Source: an uncultured Paracoccaceae bacterium
Lineage (GTDB): Bacteria > Pseudomonadota > Alphaproteobacteria > Rhodobacterales > Rhodobacteraceae
Length of the DNA: 64,000 bases
Assembly (NCBI GenBank): GCA_947489445.1
Contig: CANLDN010000001.1
Coordinates: forward strand, 868,001 to 932,000
Direction of reading: 5' to 3'
A program made the position numbers and the translations under genes. Positions 26,557-36,345 of the stretch are shown here, piece after piece (positions within the stretch are counted from its first letter, which is position 1; each line of letters starts with the position of its first letter). The notes below the pieces were generated by a model. It ran no database searches. It was not told where the DNA came from and saw only the letters and a program-made list of their open reading frames with translations.

Positions 26557-28383
26557 ATGACCGACACCGCATTTTCTTTTCTGAAACAACTCCACCCTTA
26601 CGACGCCCTGCCCGACGGGGCGTTTCGCGCGTTACGGCGCGAGGCGATGTTTCGGACGTATCCTGCCGGTGCTGCGATCTATAAACTTGGCGACGATCTC
26701 GACGGGCTTTATGTCATCGAAAGTGGCCAGGTCGATGTGCGCGACGAAAACGACAACCAGATTTCCCTGCTCCAGCGCGAAAATTCCTTTGGCGAACGTG
26801 GACTGATCAAGGATGGCCGCGCGGTCACCTCTGCCCACGCGCAGCAAGATGCGCGGCTGATCTGCATCCCGCCGCAGCTGTTTCACAAATTGCGCGCGGA
26901 TCATGAACCGTTCCGCAAATTCTTTGACCGAAACCGCGCGAACGAAACAAAGGACGCACTCAGCGATTTCGACCTGACCCGCGTGCAGGTTGAAACACTG
27001 ATGGTGCCCAACCCCGTCACCTGCCCCCCGACAATGACAATCCAGAACGCCGCGCAAAAGATGCGGGATGACCGGATTTCCTGCCTCTGCGTCGTCGAAA
27101 AGAACAAGCTGACCGGCATTCTGACCGTGCGCGATCTGTCTGGCAAAGCATTGGCCGAGGGCCTTGCCCACGATACCCCTGTCAGCAAGATCATGACACC
27201 GAACCCGCGCGTTCTATCCCCGTCTGCTATCGGATCAGACGTGCTGCACATGATGATGGAATACCGGCTGGGGCACCTGCCCATTGTCGCAGCGGGCAAG
27301 CTCGTCGGTATCGTCACCCAGACCGATCTGACACGCTTTCAGGCCGCCAACACTGCTGGCTTTGTGGCTGATGCAGCACGCGCGGAAACCGTCAAGGACC
27401 TCGCCGCCGTCACCAAACGCATCCCCAATCTGCTGGTGCAACTGGTCGCAGCAGGCAACCGACACGACGTTGTCACACGGATGATCACCGATATCGCCGA
27501 TGTGGTCACCCGGCGACTGCTGACCATGGCCGAGGAAAAATACGGGCCGCCCCCGGCGCGCTACGTCTGGCTCGCCTGCGGATCACAAGGGCGGCAGGAA
27601 CAAACCGGTGTCTCAGATCAGGACAATTGCCTGATCCTCGAAGACGACCTGAGCGAAAACGCCCTCGCCTATTTCGAACCCTTCGCGCAATTCGTCAGCG
27701 ACGGGCTGGATGCCTGCGGCTATGTTTACTGCCCCGGCGATATGATGGCGACCAACCCGCGCTGGCGCCAACCGCTATCAACGTGGCGCGAATACTTCCA
27801 ATACTGGATCCAAAACCCCAGTAAAGAGGCGCAGATGCTCGCCTCTGTCATGTTCGACCTGCGGGTCATCGGCGGGGACGCCAGCCTGTTCGATGGGCTT
27901 CAGGCCGAGACATTGCAAGCCGCCTCAAACAATTCCATTTTTACCGCGCATATGGCCACCAATGCGCTGACCCACGGCACGCCGCTGGGTATGCTCAAAG
28001 GGTTGGCGACAATCCGGTCGGGTGACAACAGGAACACGGTGGATATGAAGCTCAGCGGTGTAGTTCCCGTCGTGGACCTCGGGCGGATGTACGCATTGCA
28101 GGGCAATCTCGACCCGGTCAACACCCGCACGCGGCTGCGAGCAGCTATCGCGGGCGAGGTGATCAGCCAATCAGGCGGGCGCGACCTGCTCGATGCATAC
28201 GATCTGGTCGCCCAGACGCGGCTGGAGCATCAGGCGCGGCAAATCAAATCGGGCAAAGCACCTGACAACTATCTACCACCCGCGGAACTATCCGCATTTG
28301 AACGCAGCCACTTGCGCGATGCCTTCGTGGTGATCAAAACAATGCAATCAGCCTTGATGCAGGGACGCGGCGTCTTAGGCTAA
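26557..28383 (+). CDS. cNMP-binding / CBS / DUF294 nucleotidyltransferase-like protein
   Basis: The 608-aa product has four parts. A cyclic-nucleotide-binding fold spans residues about 15-130 (ESGQVDVRDENDNQISLLQR, ENSFGERGLI). Two CBS domains span 145-280 (PNPVTCPPTMTIQNAAQKM and GHLPIVAAGKLVGIVTQTDL). The DUF294 nucleotidyltransferase-like domain has GSQGRQEQTGVSDQDN at 342-357, similar to the GlnD active-site pattern. DUF294_C follows. CBS pairs sense adenine nucleotides, so it could couple AMP/ATP ratio to acetate uptake or to the exonuclease encoded downstream. Its target is unknown. Confidence 0.9.
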   Translation: MTDTAFSFLKQLHPYDALPDGAFRALRREAMFRTYPAGAAIYKLGDDLDGLYVIESGQVDVRDENDNQISLLQRENSFGERGLIKDGRAVTSAHAQQDARLICIPPQLFHKLRADHEPFRKFFDRNRANETKDALSDFDLTRVQVETLMVPNPVTCPPTMTIQNAAQKMRDDRISCLCVVEKNKLTGILTVRDLSGKALAEGLAHDTPVSKIMTPNPRVLSPSAIGSDVLHMMMEYRLGHLPIVAAGKLVGIVTQTDLTRFQAANTAGFVADAARAETVKDLAAVTKRIPNLLVQLVAAGNRHDVVTRMITDIADVVTRRLLTMAEEKYGPPPARYVWLACGSQGRQEQTGVSDQDNCLILEDDLSENALAYFEPFAQFVSDGLDACGYVYCPGDMMATNPRWRQPLSTWREYFQYWIQNPSKEAQMLASVMFDLRVIGGDASLFDGLQAETLQAASNNSIFTAHMATNALTHGTPLGMLKGLATIRSGDNRNTVDMKLSGVVPVVDLGRMYALQGNLDPVNTRTRLRAAIAGEVISQSGGRDLLDAYDLVAQTRLEHQARQIKSGKAPDNYLPPAELSAFERSHLRDAFVVIKTMQSALMQGRGVLG

Positions 28384-28410
28384 AACATACAAACAAGGGG
28401 AGGAGAGCCC

Positions 28411-28932
28411 ATGTTTTTCGAACTGATCGGCACGATTGCCGCCGGTGCAGCTGCCGCGTTGCTGATGTGGGCGATCAACCGCACCTTCAAGGATCGGCTG
28501 CCAAAATGGCTGATCCCGGCATCCGCTGGGGCGGCGATGATCGCCGCGACGATTTCGAGCGAATACAGCTGGTATGCGCGCACGGTTGCCACGATGCCCG
28601 AAGGCATTGTTGTGGCCCAAACCATTGAAGAAAAAGCGTTCTATCGGCCCTGGACCTACGCGACCCCCTTTATCTCGCGATATGTCGCAGTAGACCAACT
28701 CAGCACGCGCACCCATCCCAACCAACCCGATCAGCGCATCGTCGATCTGGTATTTTATGGTCGGTGGACCAGCACGGCCAAGGTGCCGATGCTGTTTGAT
28801 TGCGCCGCAAATCAACGTGCCGATGTGGTGGACGGGATCGCATTCGGCGATGACGGCGCGGTCGTGAACGCGCAATGGTTCGCACTCGACCCCGCCGATC
28901 CGCTGCTGAACACCGCGTGCGAAGAGGCATAA
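28411..28932 (+). CDS. Small membrane-anchored protein of the acetate cluster
   Basis: The 173-aa product has two N-terminal membrane helices (about residues 3-22 and 35-51) and a soluble C-terminal domain with segments YRPWTYATPFISRYVAVDQL and VDLVFYGRWTSTAKVPMLFD. I do not recognise a named family. An AGGAG-type site (GGGGAGGAG) lies upstream. It is encoded between the DUF294 gene and the exonuclease gene with a one-base gap to the latter, so a joint function is likely. Confidence 0.8.
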   Translation: MFFELIGTIAAGAAAALLMWAINRTFKDRLPKWLIPASAGAAMIAATISSEYSWYARTVATMPEGIVVAQTIEEKAFYRPWTYATPFISRYVAVDQLSTRTHPNQPDQRIVDLVFYGRWTSTAKVPMLFDCAANQRADVVDGIAFGDDGAVVNAQWFALDPADPLLNTACEEA

Positions 28933-28933
28933 C

Positions 28934-30331
28934 ATGAACGACCTCAGCCTGCGACTGCGCGTTTTCCTCTTTTTCTGCCTCATCGGCATTGGCGGGGTCG
29001 CGGTCGTGCTGGGGGCGTTGTTTCTGGGCTACCGGCAACTTGGCACGCCAGAGGCGTTGTCGTCCTTCATGACCGTCGGGATCGTGGCCTGCTTTGGCAC
29101 ATTGGCGCTTGCCACATTTGTCTGGCGGTTGTTTGACGAAAACATCAGTAAACCGATCGAGGTTCTGGCCGCGCAATTCCGCGTACGTGCCGATTCCGGG
29201 ATCGACACGACAATTGACGAAAAAACCGCGCGATACCTTGGCGATCTGGCACCAGCCGCCTGCGCGATCAATGAAAAGCTGGGCGCAGCATCACGCGCCA
29301 CCGCCGAAACAGTGGCCGAGAAGACCGCGCGGCTCGAACGCCAGCGCGCGCAGCTTTTGCGCATCCTCTCCGACATCCCCGTCGCAGTGATCGTGGCCAG
29401 ACAGGATCATCAAATCGTCCTTTACGACGGGCAAGCGGCTGATCTGATGGAACGCGAGGCCCCTGCCCGACTCAACGGATCAGTTTGCGATTATCTCGAT
29501 AAAAATGCCTTGCTCAACGCGCTTGCGGCTATGAACGACCGCGACACCAAGCGCCGCCCGATCACAATCAACGGCAAATCCGGCGAAGTCTATTCCGGCC
29601 ATATCCGCATCTTCGATGACGCAGGTGGCTATATGCTGATGCTCGAACCGCTCGACCCGGATGCATCACGCCCCCTGGTGTATGATTTTGACTTGCTCGA
29701 CAAAAATCAAACCGCAGAACCAAATGAAACCGCATTGCGCGACCTGACTTTCGTGGTTTTCGACAGTGAAACCACCGGACTGGACCCCGCCAAAGACGCG
29801 GTCGTGCAATTGGGCGCAGTTCGCATCGTGAATGGCCGTATTGTGGCGTCCGAAACCTTCGAAACGCTGGTCAACCCCGGCAGACCAATCCCTGCGCAAT
29901 CGACCAAAGTGCATGGCATTGACGATAACATGGTGGCTGATGCGCCCAATTTTGCGCAGGCCCGCGATGCGTTCCAAACCTATGTCGCTGACGCCGTAAT
30001 CGTCGCCCATAACGCCCCTTTCGACATGGCGTTTTTAAACCGCAACCTCGCGGCCGGGGAACAGCCATTCCAAAACCCCGTGATGGACACCGTGCACCTG
30101 TCAGCGATCGTCTTTGGTGGGTCAGCCGTTCATACGCTTGATGCGCTCAGCGACAGGCTGAAGGTCACAATCCCCGACACGATGCGCCATACAGCGCTGG
30201 GCGATGCCATGGCCACGGCCGAAGTCTTCATCGCGATGTTGCCCATACTCGAGGCGCGGGGTATGCGCACATTCGGTCAGGTACGTCAGGAAGCATTACG
30301 ACACCGTCGCATACTGGACGTTGTTGAATAA
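28934..30331 (+). CDS. Membrane-anchored DEDDh 3'-5' exonuclease with sensor-like N-terminus
   Basis: The 465-aa product starts with two membrane helices (about 8-33 and 43-68). A HAMP/coiled-coil-like stretch and a PAS-like region follow (about 140-240, containing ILSDIPVAVIVARQDHQIVL). The C-terminal DnaQ-type exonuclease is complete: DSETTGLDP (Asp277, Glu279), HNAPFDMAFL (Asp364) and HTALGDA (His419, Asp424). The architecture looks like a sensor kinase whose catalytic domain was replaced by a nuclease. Its conserved company with the DUF294 and VC_2705 genes suggests a signalling or RNA/nucleotide-turnover role rather than DNA replication. This is inference. Confidence 0.88.
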   Translation: MNDLSLRLRVFLFFCLIGIGGVAVVLGALFLGYRQLGTPEALSSFMTVGIVACFGTLALATFVWRLFDENISKPIEVLAAQFRVRADSGIDTTIDEKTARYLGDLAPAACAINEKLGAASRATAETVAEKTARLERQRAQLLRILSDIPVAVIVARQDHQIVLYDGQAADLMEREAPARLNGSVCDYLDKNALLNALAAMNDRDTKRRPITINGKSGEVYSGHIRIFDDAGGYMLMLEPLDPDASRPLVYDFDLLDKNQTAEPNETALRDLTFVVFDSETTGLDPAKDAVVQLGAVRIVNGRIVASETFETLVNPGRPIPAQSTKVHGIDDNMVADAPNFAQARDAFQTYVADAVIVAHNAPFDMAFLNRNLAAGEQPFQNPVMDTVHLSAIVFGGSAVHTLDALSDRLKVTIPDTMRHTALGDAMATAEVFIAMLPILEARGMRTFGQVRQEALRHRRILDVVE

Positions 30332-30346
30332 ACCGACCGGCCCCGA

Positions 30347-31624
30347 TCAGCCCAACACATGTCGCCGTCGCGATGATGCCGGGCGGCCCGGCAATGACAG
30401 CGCCGCGTCAGCCCGCGGTGCCTGACTGACGACACGCCCATTTGCGACAACATGCAACCGGGCTGCGCGCAGTCGCAGCGCCTCAACCGGGGTGCCAGCG
30501 TCAAGAACCACCAGCGACGCCTTGGCCCCGACATGCAGCCCGTAATCCTGCAGACCCATCGTTTTGGCGTTATTGGTCGTGACCATATCAAAGCAGGTCC
30601 GCATCTCATCCGGGCTGGTCATCTGGGCCACATGCAGCCCCATGAACGCCACATCCAGCATGTCCCCTGTCCCCAACGAATACCACGGATCAAGCACACA
30701 ATCCTGCCCCCACCCAACATTGATCCCCATCGCCAACATCTCTTTCACGCGGGTCAGACCCCGCCGTTTGGGATAGGTGTCATGGCGGCCTTGCAGGACG
30801 ATATTGATCAGCGGATTGGGGATTGCGTTAATCTCTGCCTCCGCAATCAGCGGCAGCAGCTTGGAAACATAATAATTGTCCATCGAATGCATCGACGTCA
30901 GGTGCGATCCGGCCACGCGACCGTGCAGACCCACACGCTGTGTTTCATAGGCAAGCGTTTCGATATGACGCGAATGCGGATCGTCGGTCTCATCACAATG
31001 CATATCAACCTGCAATCCCCGCGCAGCGGCGATTTCGCACAGCTCTGTCACAGAGGCGGCGCCATCGGCCATCGTGCGTTCAAAATGCGGAATACCACCG
31101 ACAACATCGACTCCCATATCCAGGGCGCGGATCGTGTTATCGCGGGCCTTTGGATCGCGGTAGAACCCATCCTGCGGGAAGGCGACCAGCTGCAGATCGA
31201 TATAGTCCTTGACCTGATTGCGGACCTCCAACAGTGCCTCGACCCCCAACAGCCGGTCATCGCAAGTGTCGACGTGGCTGCGGATCGCCAGCAGCCCCAT
31301 GCTCGCCGCCCAATCACAATAGGTCAGCGCGCGGGACACGACCTCATCCTGGGTCATGACCTGCTTCAACTCACCCCAAAGCCCGATCCCCTCCAGCAAC
31401 GTGCCAGAGGCATTGATGCGCGGCAGACCATAAGACAGTGTCGCGTCCATATGAAAATGTGGATCAACAAAGGGCGGGCTGATCAGATCGCCAGTGGCAT
31501 CAATCACCTGTCCGGCTTCGGCTGATCCCAGCGGTTCAATCGCCGTGATCCGATCACCCGTGATCCCGATGTCAGACACGTTCCCATCGGGCAGGAAACC
31601 CCCTTTGACGATCAGATCAAACAT
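30347..31624 (-). CDS. codA: Cytosine deaminase (amidohydrolase family)
   Basis: The 425-aa product is a metal-dependent amidohydrolase. The metal ligands are in DPHFHMD (His56, His58), HCDETDD (His209, with catalytic Glu212), SHLTSMHS (His241) and GQDCVLDP (Asp308), the same set as in E. coli CodA. The reaction is cytosine to uracil plus ammonia. It is the last gene of an operon with a BMP-type ABC importer, overlapping the permease by one base, so imported bases are probably its substrates. A related deaminase specificity (isoguanine, creatinine) cannot be ruled out. Confidence 0.88.
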   Translation of the reverse strand: MFDLIVKGGFLPDGNVSDIGITGDRITAIEPLGSAEAGQVIDATGDLISPPFVDPHFHMDATLSYGLPRINASGTLLEGIGLWGELKQVMTQDEVVSRALTYCDWAASMGLLAIRSHVDTCDDRLLGVEALLEVRNQVKDYIDLQLVAFPQDGFYRDPKARDNTIRALDMGVDVVGGIPHFERTMADGAASVTELCEIAAARGLQVDMHCDETDDPHSRHIETLAYETQRVGLHGRVAGSHLTSMHSMDNYYVSKLLPLIAEAEINAIPNPLINIVLQGRHDTYPKRRGLTRVKEMLAMGINVGWGQDCVLDPWYSLGTGDMLDVAFMGLHVAQMTSPDEMRTCFDMVTTNNAKTMGLQDYGLHVGAKASLVVLDAGTPVEALRLRAARLHVVANGRVVSQAPRADAALSLPGRPASSRRRHVLG

Positions 31625-32568
31625 CAGCGTTCTCCTTTATTGAACGGCACCATCAAGGCGGCGGGCACTTCAGCACGGCGCGACATCAGGATGAGCGCAA
31701 GGATGGACAGAATATAAGGCATCATCAGGAAAATCTGATAAGGGATCAGCGTGCCAAGACTTGTCTGCTGCACACGAATTTGCAGGGCATCAAAGGCGGC
31801 AAACAGCACCGCCCCCAGCAATGCCTTACCCGGCCGCCATGATCCGAAAACCACCAGCGCAATACAGATCCAGCCGCGACCATTCACCATCTCGAAAAAG
31901 AAGCTGTCAAAGGCCGACATCGTTAAAAACGCACCACCGACAGCCATCAAACCGCTGCCGGCCATCACAGCCCCCATGCGGATCGCGGTCACAGACAAAC
32001 CCTGCGCGGCCACCGCTGCGGGGTTTTCGCCAGCCGCGCGCACGGCAAGGCCCAGCGGGGTGCGGTACAAAACCACCGCAACGACCGCCACGAGTACGAA
32101 GGCAAGATATGTCAGCGGTGTCTGTGAAAACAGCGCCGGGCCAAGCAATGGGATGTCTGACAGGATCGGAATTTCAAACGGTTGGAACGCATCGATCTTG
32201 GGCGGGCTTGTGACCTCTGGCAGGGCAAGCCGGTAGGCGTAATAGGTTGACGATGTTGCCAGCAAAGTAACCCCAAGGCCCACGACATGCTGTGACAACC
32301 CAAACGGCACTGTCAGGGTGCTATGCAGCAGGCCAAACAACATTCCCACAATCATCGCCACGCACACACCCGTCCAAAGACCCGTACCCGAATAAACCGC
32401 CATCCAGCCCGCGAACGCGCCCGCGACCATGATCCCTTCGATCCCAAGGTTCAGAACACCCGCGCGTTCGCAAATCAGCTCTCCCAATGTGGCAAAGATC
32501 AGCGGGCTGGCGATCCGAATGGCGGCGGCCCAAAAACTGGCCGTGAACAGGATTTCAATGATCTCCAT
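31624..32568 (-). CDS. Nucleoside/base ABC transporter permease (second)
   Basis: The product is 314 aa from the ATG at 32568 (a longer frame to 32589 overlaps the upstream permease). It is a permease of the BmpA/YufQ family. Motifs include LIFATLGELICERAGVLNLG, LNLGIEGIMVAGAFAGW and the loop RAAGENPAAVAAQGLSV. About eight to nine membrane helices are present. It pairs with the permease at 32573-33622 to form the heterodimeric channel of a purine/pyrimidine nucleoside-type importer. Confidence 0.9.
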   Translation of the reverse strand: MEIIEILFTASFWAAAIRIASPLIFATLGELICERAGVLNLGIEGIMVAGAFAGWMAVYSGTGLWTGVCVAMIVGMLFGLLHSTLTVPFGLSQHVVGLGVTLLATSSTYYAYRLALPEVTSPPKIDAFQPFEIPILSDIPLLGPALFSQTPLTYLAFVLVAVVAVVLYRTPLGLAVRAAGENPAAVAAQGLSVTAIRMGAVMAGSGLMAVGGAFLTMSAFDSFFFEMVNGRGWICIALVVFGSWRPGKALLGAVLFAAFDALQIRVQQTSLGTLIPYQIFLMMPYILSILALILMSRRAEVPAALMVPFNKGER

Positions 32569-32572
32569 CGCG

Positions 32573-33622
32573 CTAATCCCTGACCACACGAAACCGGGTC
32601 AGCATGATCGCCAGCACCATCAAAAGCAACGCTGTAGCCAGCATGATATCCGCCAGATATGTCGGCACATCGGCCGCGCGGCTCATGCTGTCCGCACCAA
32701 CAAAAATCCCCGCAACGAACAGTGCAGCCACCACCACGGCCAGCGGGTTCAGCAAGGCCAGCATTGCCACGATGATCCCCGTGTACCCAAACCCCGGCGA
32801 CAGATCGAGCGTCAGACTGCCTTTCAGCCCTGCGACCTCAGAAAACCCGGCCAGCGCCGCAAGGCCGCCAGACAACAGGGCCGTTTTGACCAACACAGTA
32901 TTTACCGGGATACCGGCAAAAGCCGCCGCGTCCCTGTTCAGGCCAACGGCCCGCATCTCGTAACCCAGTGTGCTGCGTGTCTGCAAAATCCAGATGCCAA
33001 TGGCCGCGATAACCGCCAGGGCAAACCCCCAATGCAAGCGCAAACCTTCCACAATGCGCGGCAAACGCGCCTCGGGGATCAAGCGCGCCGATTTGGGCCA
33101 GCCCATGCCCATCGGGTCCTTTAGCGGACCTTCAAGCAGCATCGAGATAAACAGCAGAAATATGAAGTTGAACAGCAAGGTCGTGACAACTTCATCAACG
33201 CCGAAGCGGGTTTTCAATATCGCAGGCACCAACAAAAGCAAGGCACCGGCCAACACAGCCGCCACCACAATTACCGGCAAGATCGCCACACTCGGCCAAG
33301 GCAATACCCCGGTCCCCAGCAAGACCGCCATCAAGGCCCCCGCATAAAGCTGCGCCTCGGCCCCGATGTTCCAAAACTTGGCCCGAAAGGCGACGGCGAC
33401 CGCAAGACCCGTAAAAATCAAAGGGGTCGCGCGGTTCAACGTCTCCAAAATCGCGAATTTTGATCCGAACGCCCCGTTCAGGATCAACCCAAACACCGAA
33501 AACGGGTTTGCCCCCGCCACCATCGCCAAAAGCGACGCGATGACGATTGTGGCAGCCAGCGCAATTACGGGCGGCACGATCTTGCGGGCCAGCGAAGGGT
33601 TCTTGATCGGCTCAAGACGCAT
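32573..33622 (-). CDS. Nucleoside/base ABC transporter permease (first)
   Basis: The 349-aa product is the YufP-type partner permease. Signature segments are ATPLIFTGLAVAVAFRAKFW, NIGAEAQLYAGALMAV and the EAA-like loop RAVGLNRDAAAFAGIPVNTV. The start MRLEPIKN at 33622 overlaps the ATPase gene by 11 bases; a TTG six codons upstream is a less likely start. It forms the importer with the ATPase, second permease and binding protein of the same operon. Confidence 0.9.
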   Translation of the reverse strand: MRLEPIKNPSLARKIVPPVIALAATIVIASLLAMVAGANPFSVFGLILNGAFGSKFAILETLNRATPLIFTGLAVAVAFRAKFWNIGAEAQLYAGALMAVLLGTGVLPWPSVAILPVIVVAAVLAGALLLLVPAILKTRFGVDEVVTTLLFNFIFLLFISMLLEGPLKDPMGMGWPKSARLIPEARLPRIVEGLRLHWGFALAVIAAIGIWILQTRSTLGYEMRAVGLNRDAAAFAGIPVNTVLVKTALLSGGLAALAGFSEVAGLKGSLTLDLSPGFGYTGIIVAMLALLNPLAVVVAALFVAGIFVGADSMSRAADVPTYLADIMLATALLLMVLAIMLTRFRVVRD

Positions 33623-35153
33623 GGGCCACGCCCTTATCAAACCCTTGGCCCGCCATCCAAAGTCCCAGTTGCGCAGGGGTCATTTCACCGCGCGCAAATC
33701 CGGGCGATAGCCGCCCATCGGCAATGACATGGATGATGTCCGCCAGCGCCATCACCTCGTCCAAATCCTCCGAAATCAGCAGCACCGCAGCCCCCCGCGC
33801 ACGCGCCGCCAGCAGCTGACTATGCACATAGTTGACCGCACCGATATCAAGGCCGCGCACCGGCTGATTGGCGAGGATGATCTGCGGATCAGCTTCCAGA
33901 ACACGACCAAGGATCAGCTTTTGCATATTCCCGCCCGATAGCAGCCGGATCGGCGTATCGGCACCCGGACAACGCACATCGTATTTGTCGATGATACCAT
34001 CCGCAAAGGCGCGCGATTTGCGCCAATTCAGCCAACCGGCCTTGCTAAAGGCCGGCGCCTTGTACCGTTCCAAAATCGCATTCTCGACCAGATCAAAATC
34101 GGCAATCGTACCGGTTTTGTGCCGATCCTCAGGTATCCGCGCAATGCCGCTTTGTACCGCGTTGCGCGGGGTCCATCGCCGCACGGCTTCTTGGTTCAGC
34201 ACCAGTTCACCACTTGCCGGGTGCAACAACCCACCCACCACATCCGCAATTGCGGCCTGCCCATTTCCTGACACCCCAGCGAGGCCAACAATCTGCCCGG
34301 CCTGCAAAGCCAGCGACACGGATTTCAATCCGGGCACGCTGCCAACATCCGCAGTCGTGACACTCCGCAACTCCAGCAAGGCCGCCCCCGGCGTTGCGGG
34401 CGACACTTTGGGCGGTGTCGCCTCTGTCCCCATCATCATCGCGGCCAATGCGTTTTTATCGGTGTCTTGCGTATCCACACCACCAATCATTTTGCCATGC
34501 CGCAGCACAACAACACGGTCGGCAATCGCCATCACCTCGTGCAATTTATGCGAGATAAAGATGATCGACAGCCCATCCGCAATGGCAAGCCTGAGGGTGG
34601 CAAACAGATCATCGGTTTCTTGCGGGGTCAGCACGGCAGTCGGTTCATCAAGGATCAAAATACGCACATCACGGTAAAGCGCCTTGAGGATTTCAACCCG
34701 TTGCCGCTCGCCCACGGACAAACTGCCAACACGGGCATCCGGCGACACTGAAAGGTGGAATTTTCGGGACAGATCCACAATGCGGGCGCGTGCGGCGGAC
34801 CGGCCCAAACCGGGGCTGAACAACGACCGCGCGCCCAGCGTGATATTTTCCTGAACAGTCAGGTTGTCAGCCAGCGTGAAATGCTGGTGAACCATACCAA
34901 CACCCTCATCCAGCGCAGCGCGCGAATTGCCGGGCGGCAGGGTCTTTCCAAACACACGCACAGCCCCGCTATCAGCGGTATACTGACCAAACAGAATGTT
35001 CATCAAGGTCGTCTTGCCAGCACCGTTTTCACCCAGCAAAGCGACCACTTCGCCTTGGTTCACACTCAGGCTGACCGCGTCATTTGCGGTCAGCTCTCCA
35101 AAGCGTTTGGTGATGGCGTCAAGCGCGAGCGCCTCAACCGGGGCGGTATTCAT
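33612..35153 (-). CDS. Nucleoside/base ABC transporter ATP-binding protein (double domain)
   Basis: The 513-aa product has two nucleotide-binding domains. The first is complete: LLGENGAGKTTLMN, LSVGERQRVEILKAL and ILILDEPTAVLTP. The second is the usual degenerate half of this family: LAGVSGNGQAAIADV, LSGGNMQKLILGR and a Walker B changed to QIILANQPVRGLD. This layout is that of YufO/RbsA-like ATPases of BMP-type importers. It energises the importer made with the two neighbouring permeases. Confidence 0.93.
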   Translation of the reverse strand: MNTAPVEALALDAITKRFGELTANDAVSLSVNQGEVVALLGENGAGKTTLMNILFGQYTADSGAVRVFGKTLPPGNSRAALDEGVGMVHQHFTLADNLTVQENITLGARSLFSPGLGRSAARARIVDLSRKFHLSVSPDARVGSLSVGERQRVEILKALYRDVRILILDEPTAVLTPQETDDLFATLRLAIADGLSIIFISHKLHEVMAIADRVVVLRHGKMIGGVDTQDTDKNALAAMMMGTEATPPKVSPATPGAALLELRSVTTADVGSVPGLKSVSLALQAGQIVGLAGVSGNGQAAIADVVGGLLHPASGELVLNQEAVRRWTPRNAVQSGIARIPEDRHKTGTIADFDLVENAILERYKAPAFSKAGWLNWRKSRAFADGIIDKYDVRCPGADTPIRLLSGGNMQKLILGRVLEADPQIILANQPVRGLDIGAVNYVHSQLLAARARGAAVLLISEDLDEVMALADIIHVIADGRLSPGFARGEMTPAQLGLWMAGQGFDKGVAHAS

Positions 35154-35159
35154 GTGTAT

Positions 35160-36170
35160 TTATGACGATGTCGGTTCATCATCATTGATGGTCACGGCAA
35201 ACGCACCCGACATGATCTCGGCCTGACGCTGCGCGACCAGTTCCATCGCGGCGGCAGGCACTTTTCCATCGAACGTACCCAGCGGCGCCAGACTTGTCCC
35301 GCCTTGGTTCATGAAGGAATAAACCCCATAATCTGCCGCTGTGAAGCGACCGGCCTGCACCTCTGCAATGGCCTTATCGAGCGTCGGCTCAAAATGCCAG
35401 ATCGCAGAGGCGACAACCGTATCGGGATAATCCGCCTGCGTATCAATCACGTTCCCGATGGCCAGCACACCCTTTTCCTGCGCCGCGTCAGACACACCAA
35501 ACCGTTCAGCATAAAGAACATCCGCACCGTTTTCGATCATCGCAAATGCGGTTTCCTTGGCCTTGGGCGGGTCAAACCAACTGCCGATAAAGCTGACCTG
35601 AAACTGAATATCAGGGTTCATTTCGCGGGCCCCGGCCATAAACGCATGCATCAGGCGATTCACCTCCGGGATCGGAAAACCACCGACCATACCGATATTG
35701 CCAGACGTGGTCATCGCGCCCGCAATGATCCCTGACAGGTATGATGCGTCCTGAATATAGTTGTCGAAAACCGCAAAATTCGGCAACGCGGCATCTTCCT
35801 TGAAGCTCGACCCCATCAGGAACGCCACATCAGGATATTCTGCCGCGACTTCACGGGCCTCCTGTTCCGCGCCGAACACCTCACCGATAATCAGCGTATT
35901 CCCGGCCTCGGCATATTCGCGCATCACGCGGGCATAATCGGTGTTGCTGACGTTTTCAGAGAAGGAATAGGCGATATCACCCCGCGCTTGCGCCGTCAGC
36001 GCGGCCTGATGGATCCGGCTGACCCATTGTTGTTCCACCGGGACGGTGTAGATGCCGGCCGTCTTGATCGGATCGGCGGCCATCGCGCGCCCCGCGCCCA
36101 TGATCAGCGATGTTGCTGCGGTCGTCGCCATAAAGTGGCGGCGATTGAAACGTCTTGAATTCATCATCAT
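35160..36170 (-). CDS. BMP family ABC transporter substrate-binding protein
   Basis: The 336-aa product begins MMMNSRRFNRRHFMATTAAT, a twin-arginine-like leader ending GRAMA. The body is a BMP (basic membrane protein / PnrA-like) nucleoside-binding domain: KTAGIYTVPVEQQWVSRIHQ, SFSENVSNTDYARVMREYAE and GAMTTSGNIGMVGGFPIPEV. Three consecutive ATGs follow GTGGGGAT; the first is used here. It is the first gene of the operon. With codA at the end, the ligand is most likely a nucleoside or a free pyrimidine base. Confidence 0.88.
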   Translation of the reverse strand: MMMNSRRFNRRHFMATTAATSLIMGAGRAMAADPIKTAGIYTVPVEQQWVSRIHQAALTAQARGDIAYSFSENVSNTDYARVMREYAEAGNTLIIGEVFGAEQEAREVAAEYPDVAFLMGSSFKEDAALPNFAVFDNYIQDASYLSGIIAGAMTTSGNIGMVGGFPIPEVNRLMHAFMAGAREMNPDIQFQVSFIGSWFDPPKAKETAFAMIENGADVLYAERFGVSDAAQEKGVLAIGNVIDTQADYPDTVVASAIWHFEPTLDKAIAEVQAGRFTAADYGVYSFMNQGGTSLAPLGTFDGKVPAAAMELVAQRQAEIMSGAFAVTINDDEPTSS

Positions 36171-36345
36171 ATCCCCACGAATTTCAATCAAGTAACGCCC
36201 TATTTAACCAGCCGGTCAAGACAAAGTTCAGGACGGCGCTTTGATCGGCAAGCGACATGCACTGCACGCAATATGACCACATGATTGCACCCTGCTCAAA
36301 AAGCGGGCGAAACTGCACTGTCTGATCACGAAAAGCAGCGCGTCA

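Noticed and set aside
30452..31525. 357-codon plus-strand open frame
   Set aside because: It lies entirely antisense to the well-supported cytosine deaminase gene and its His/Gln/Arg-rich translation is a typical GC-driven shadow.
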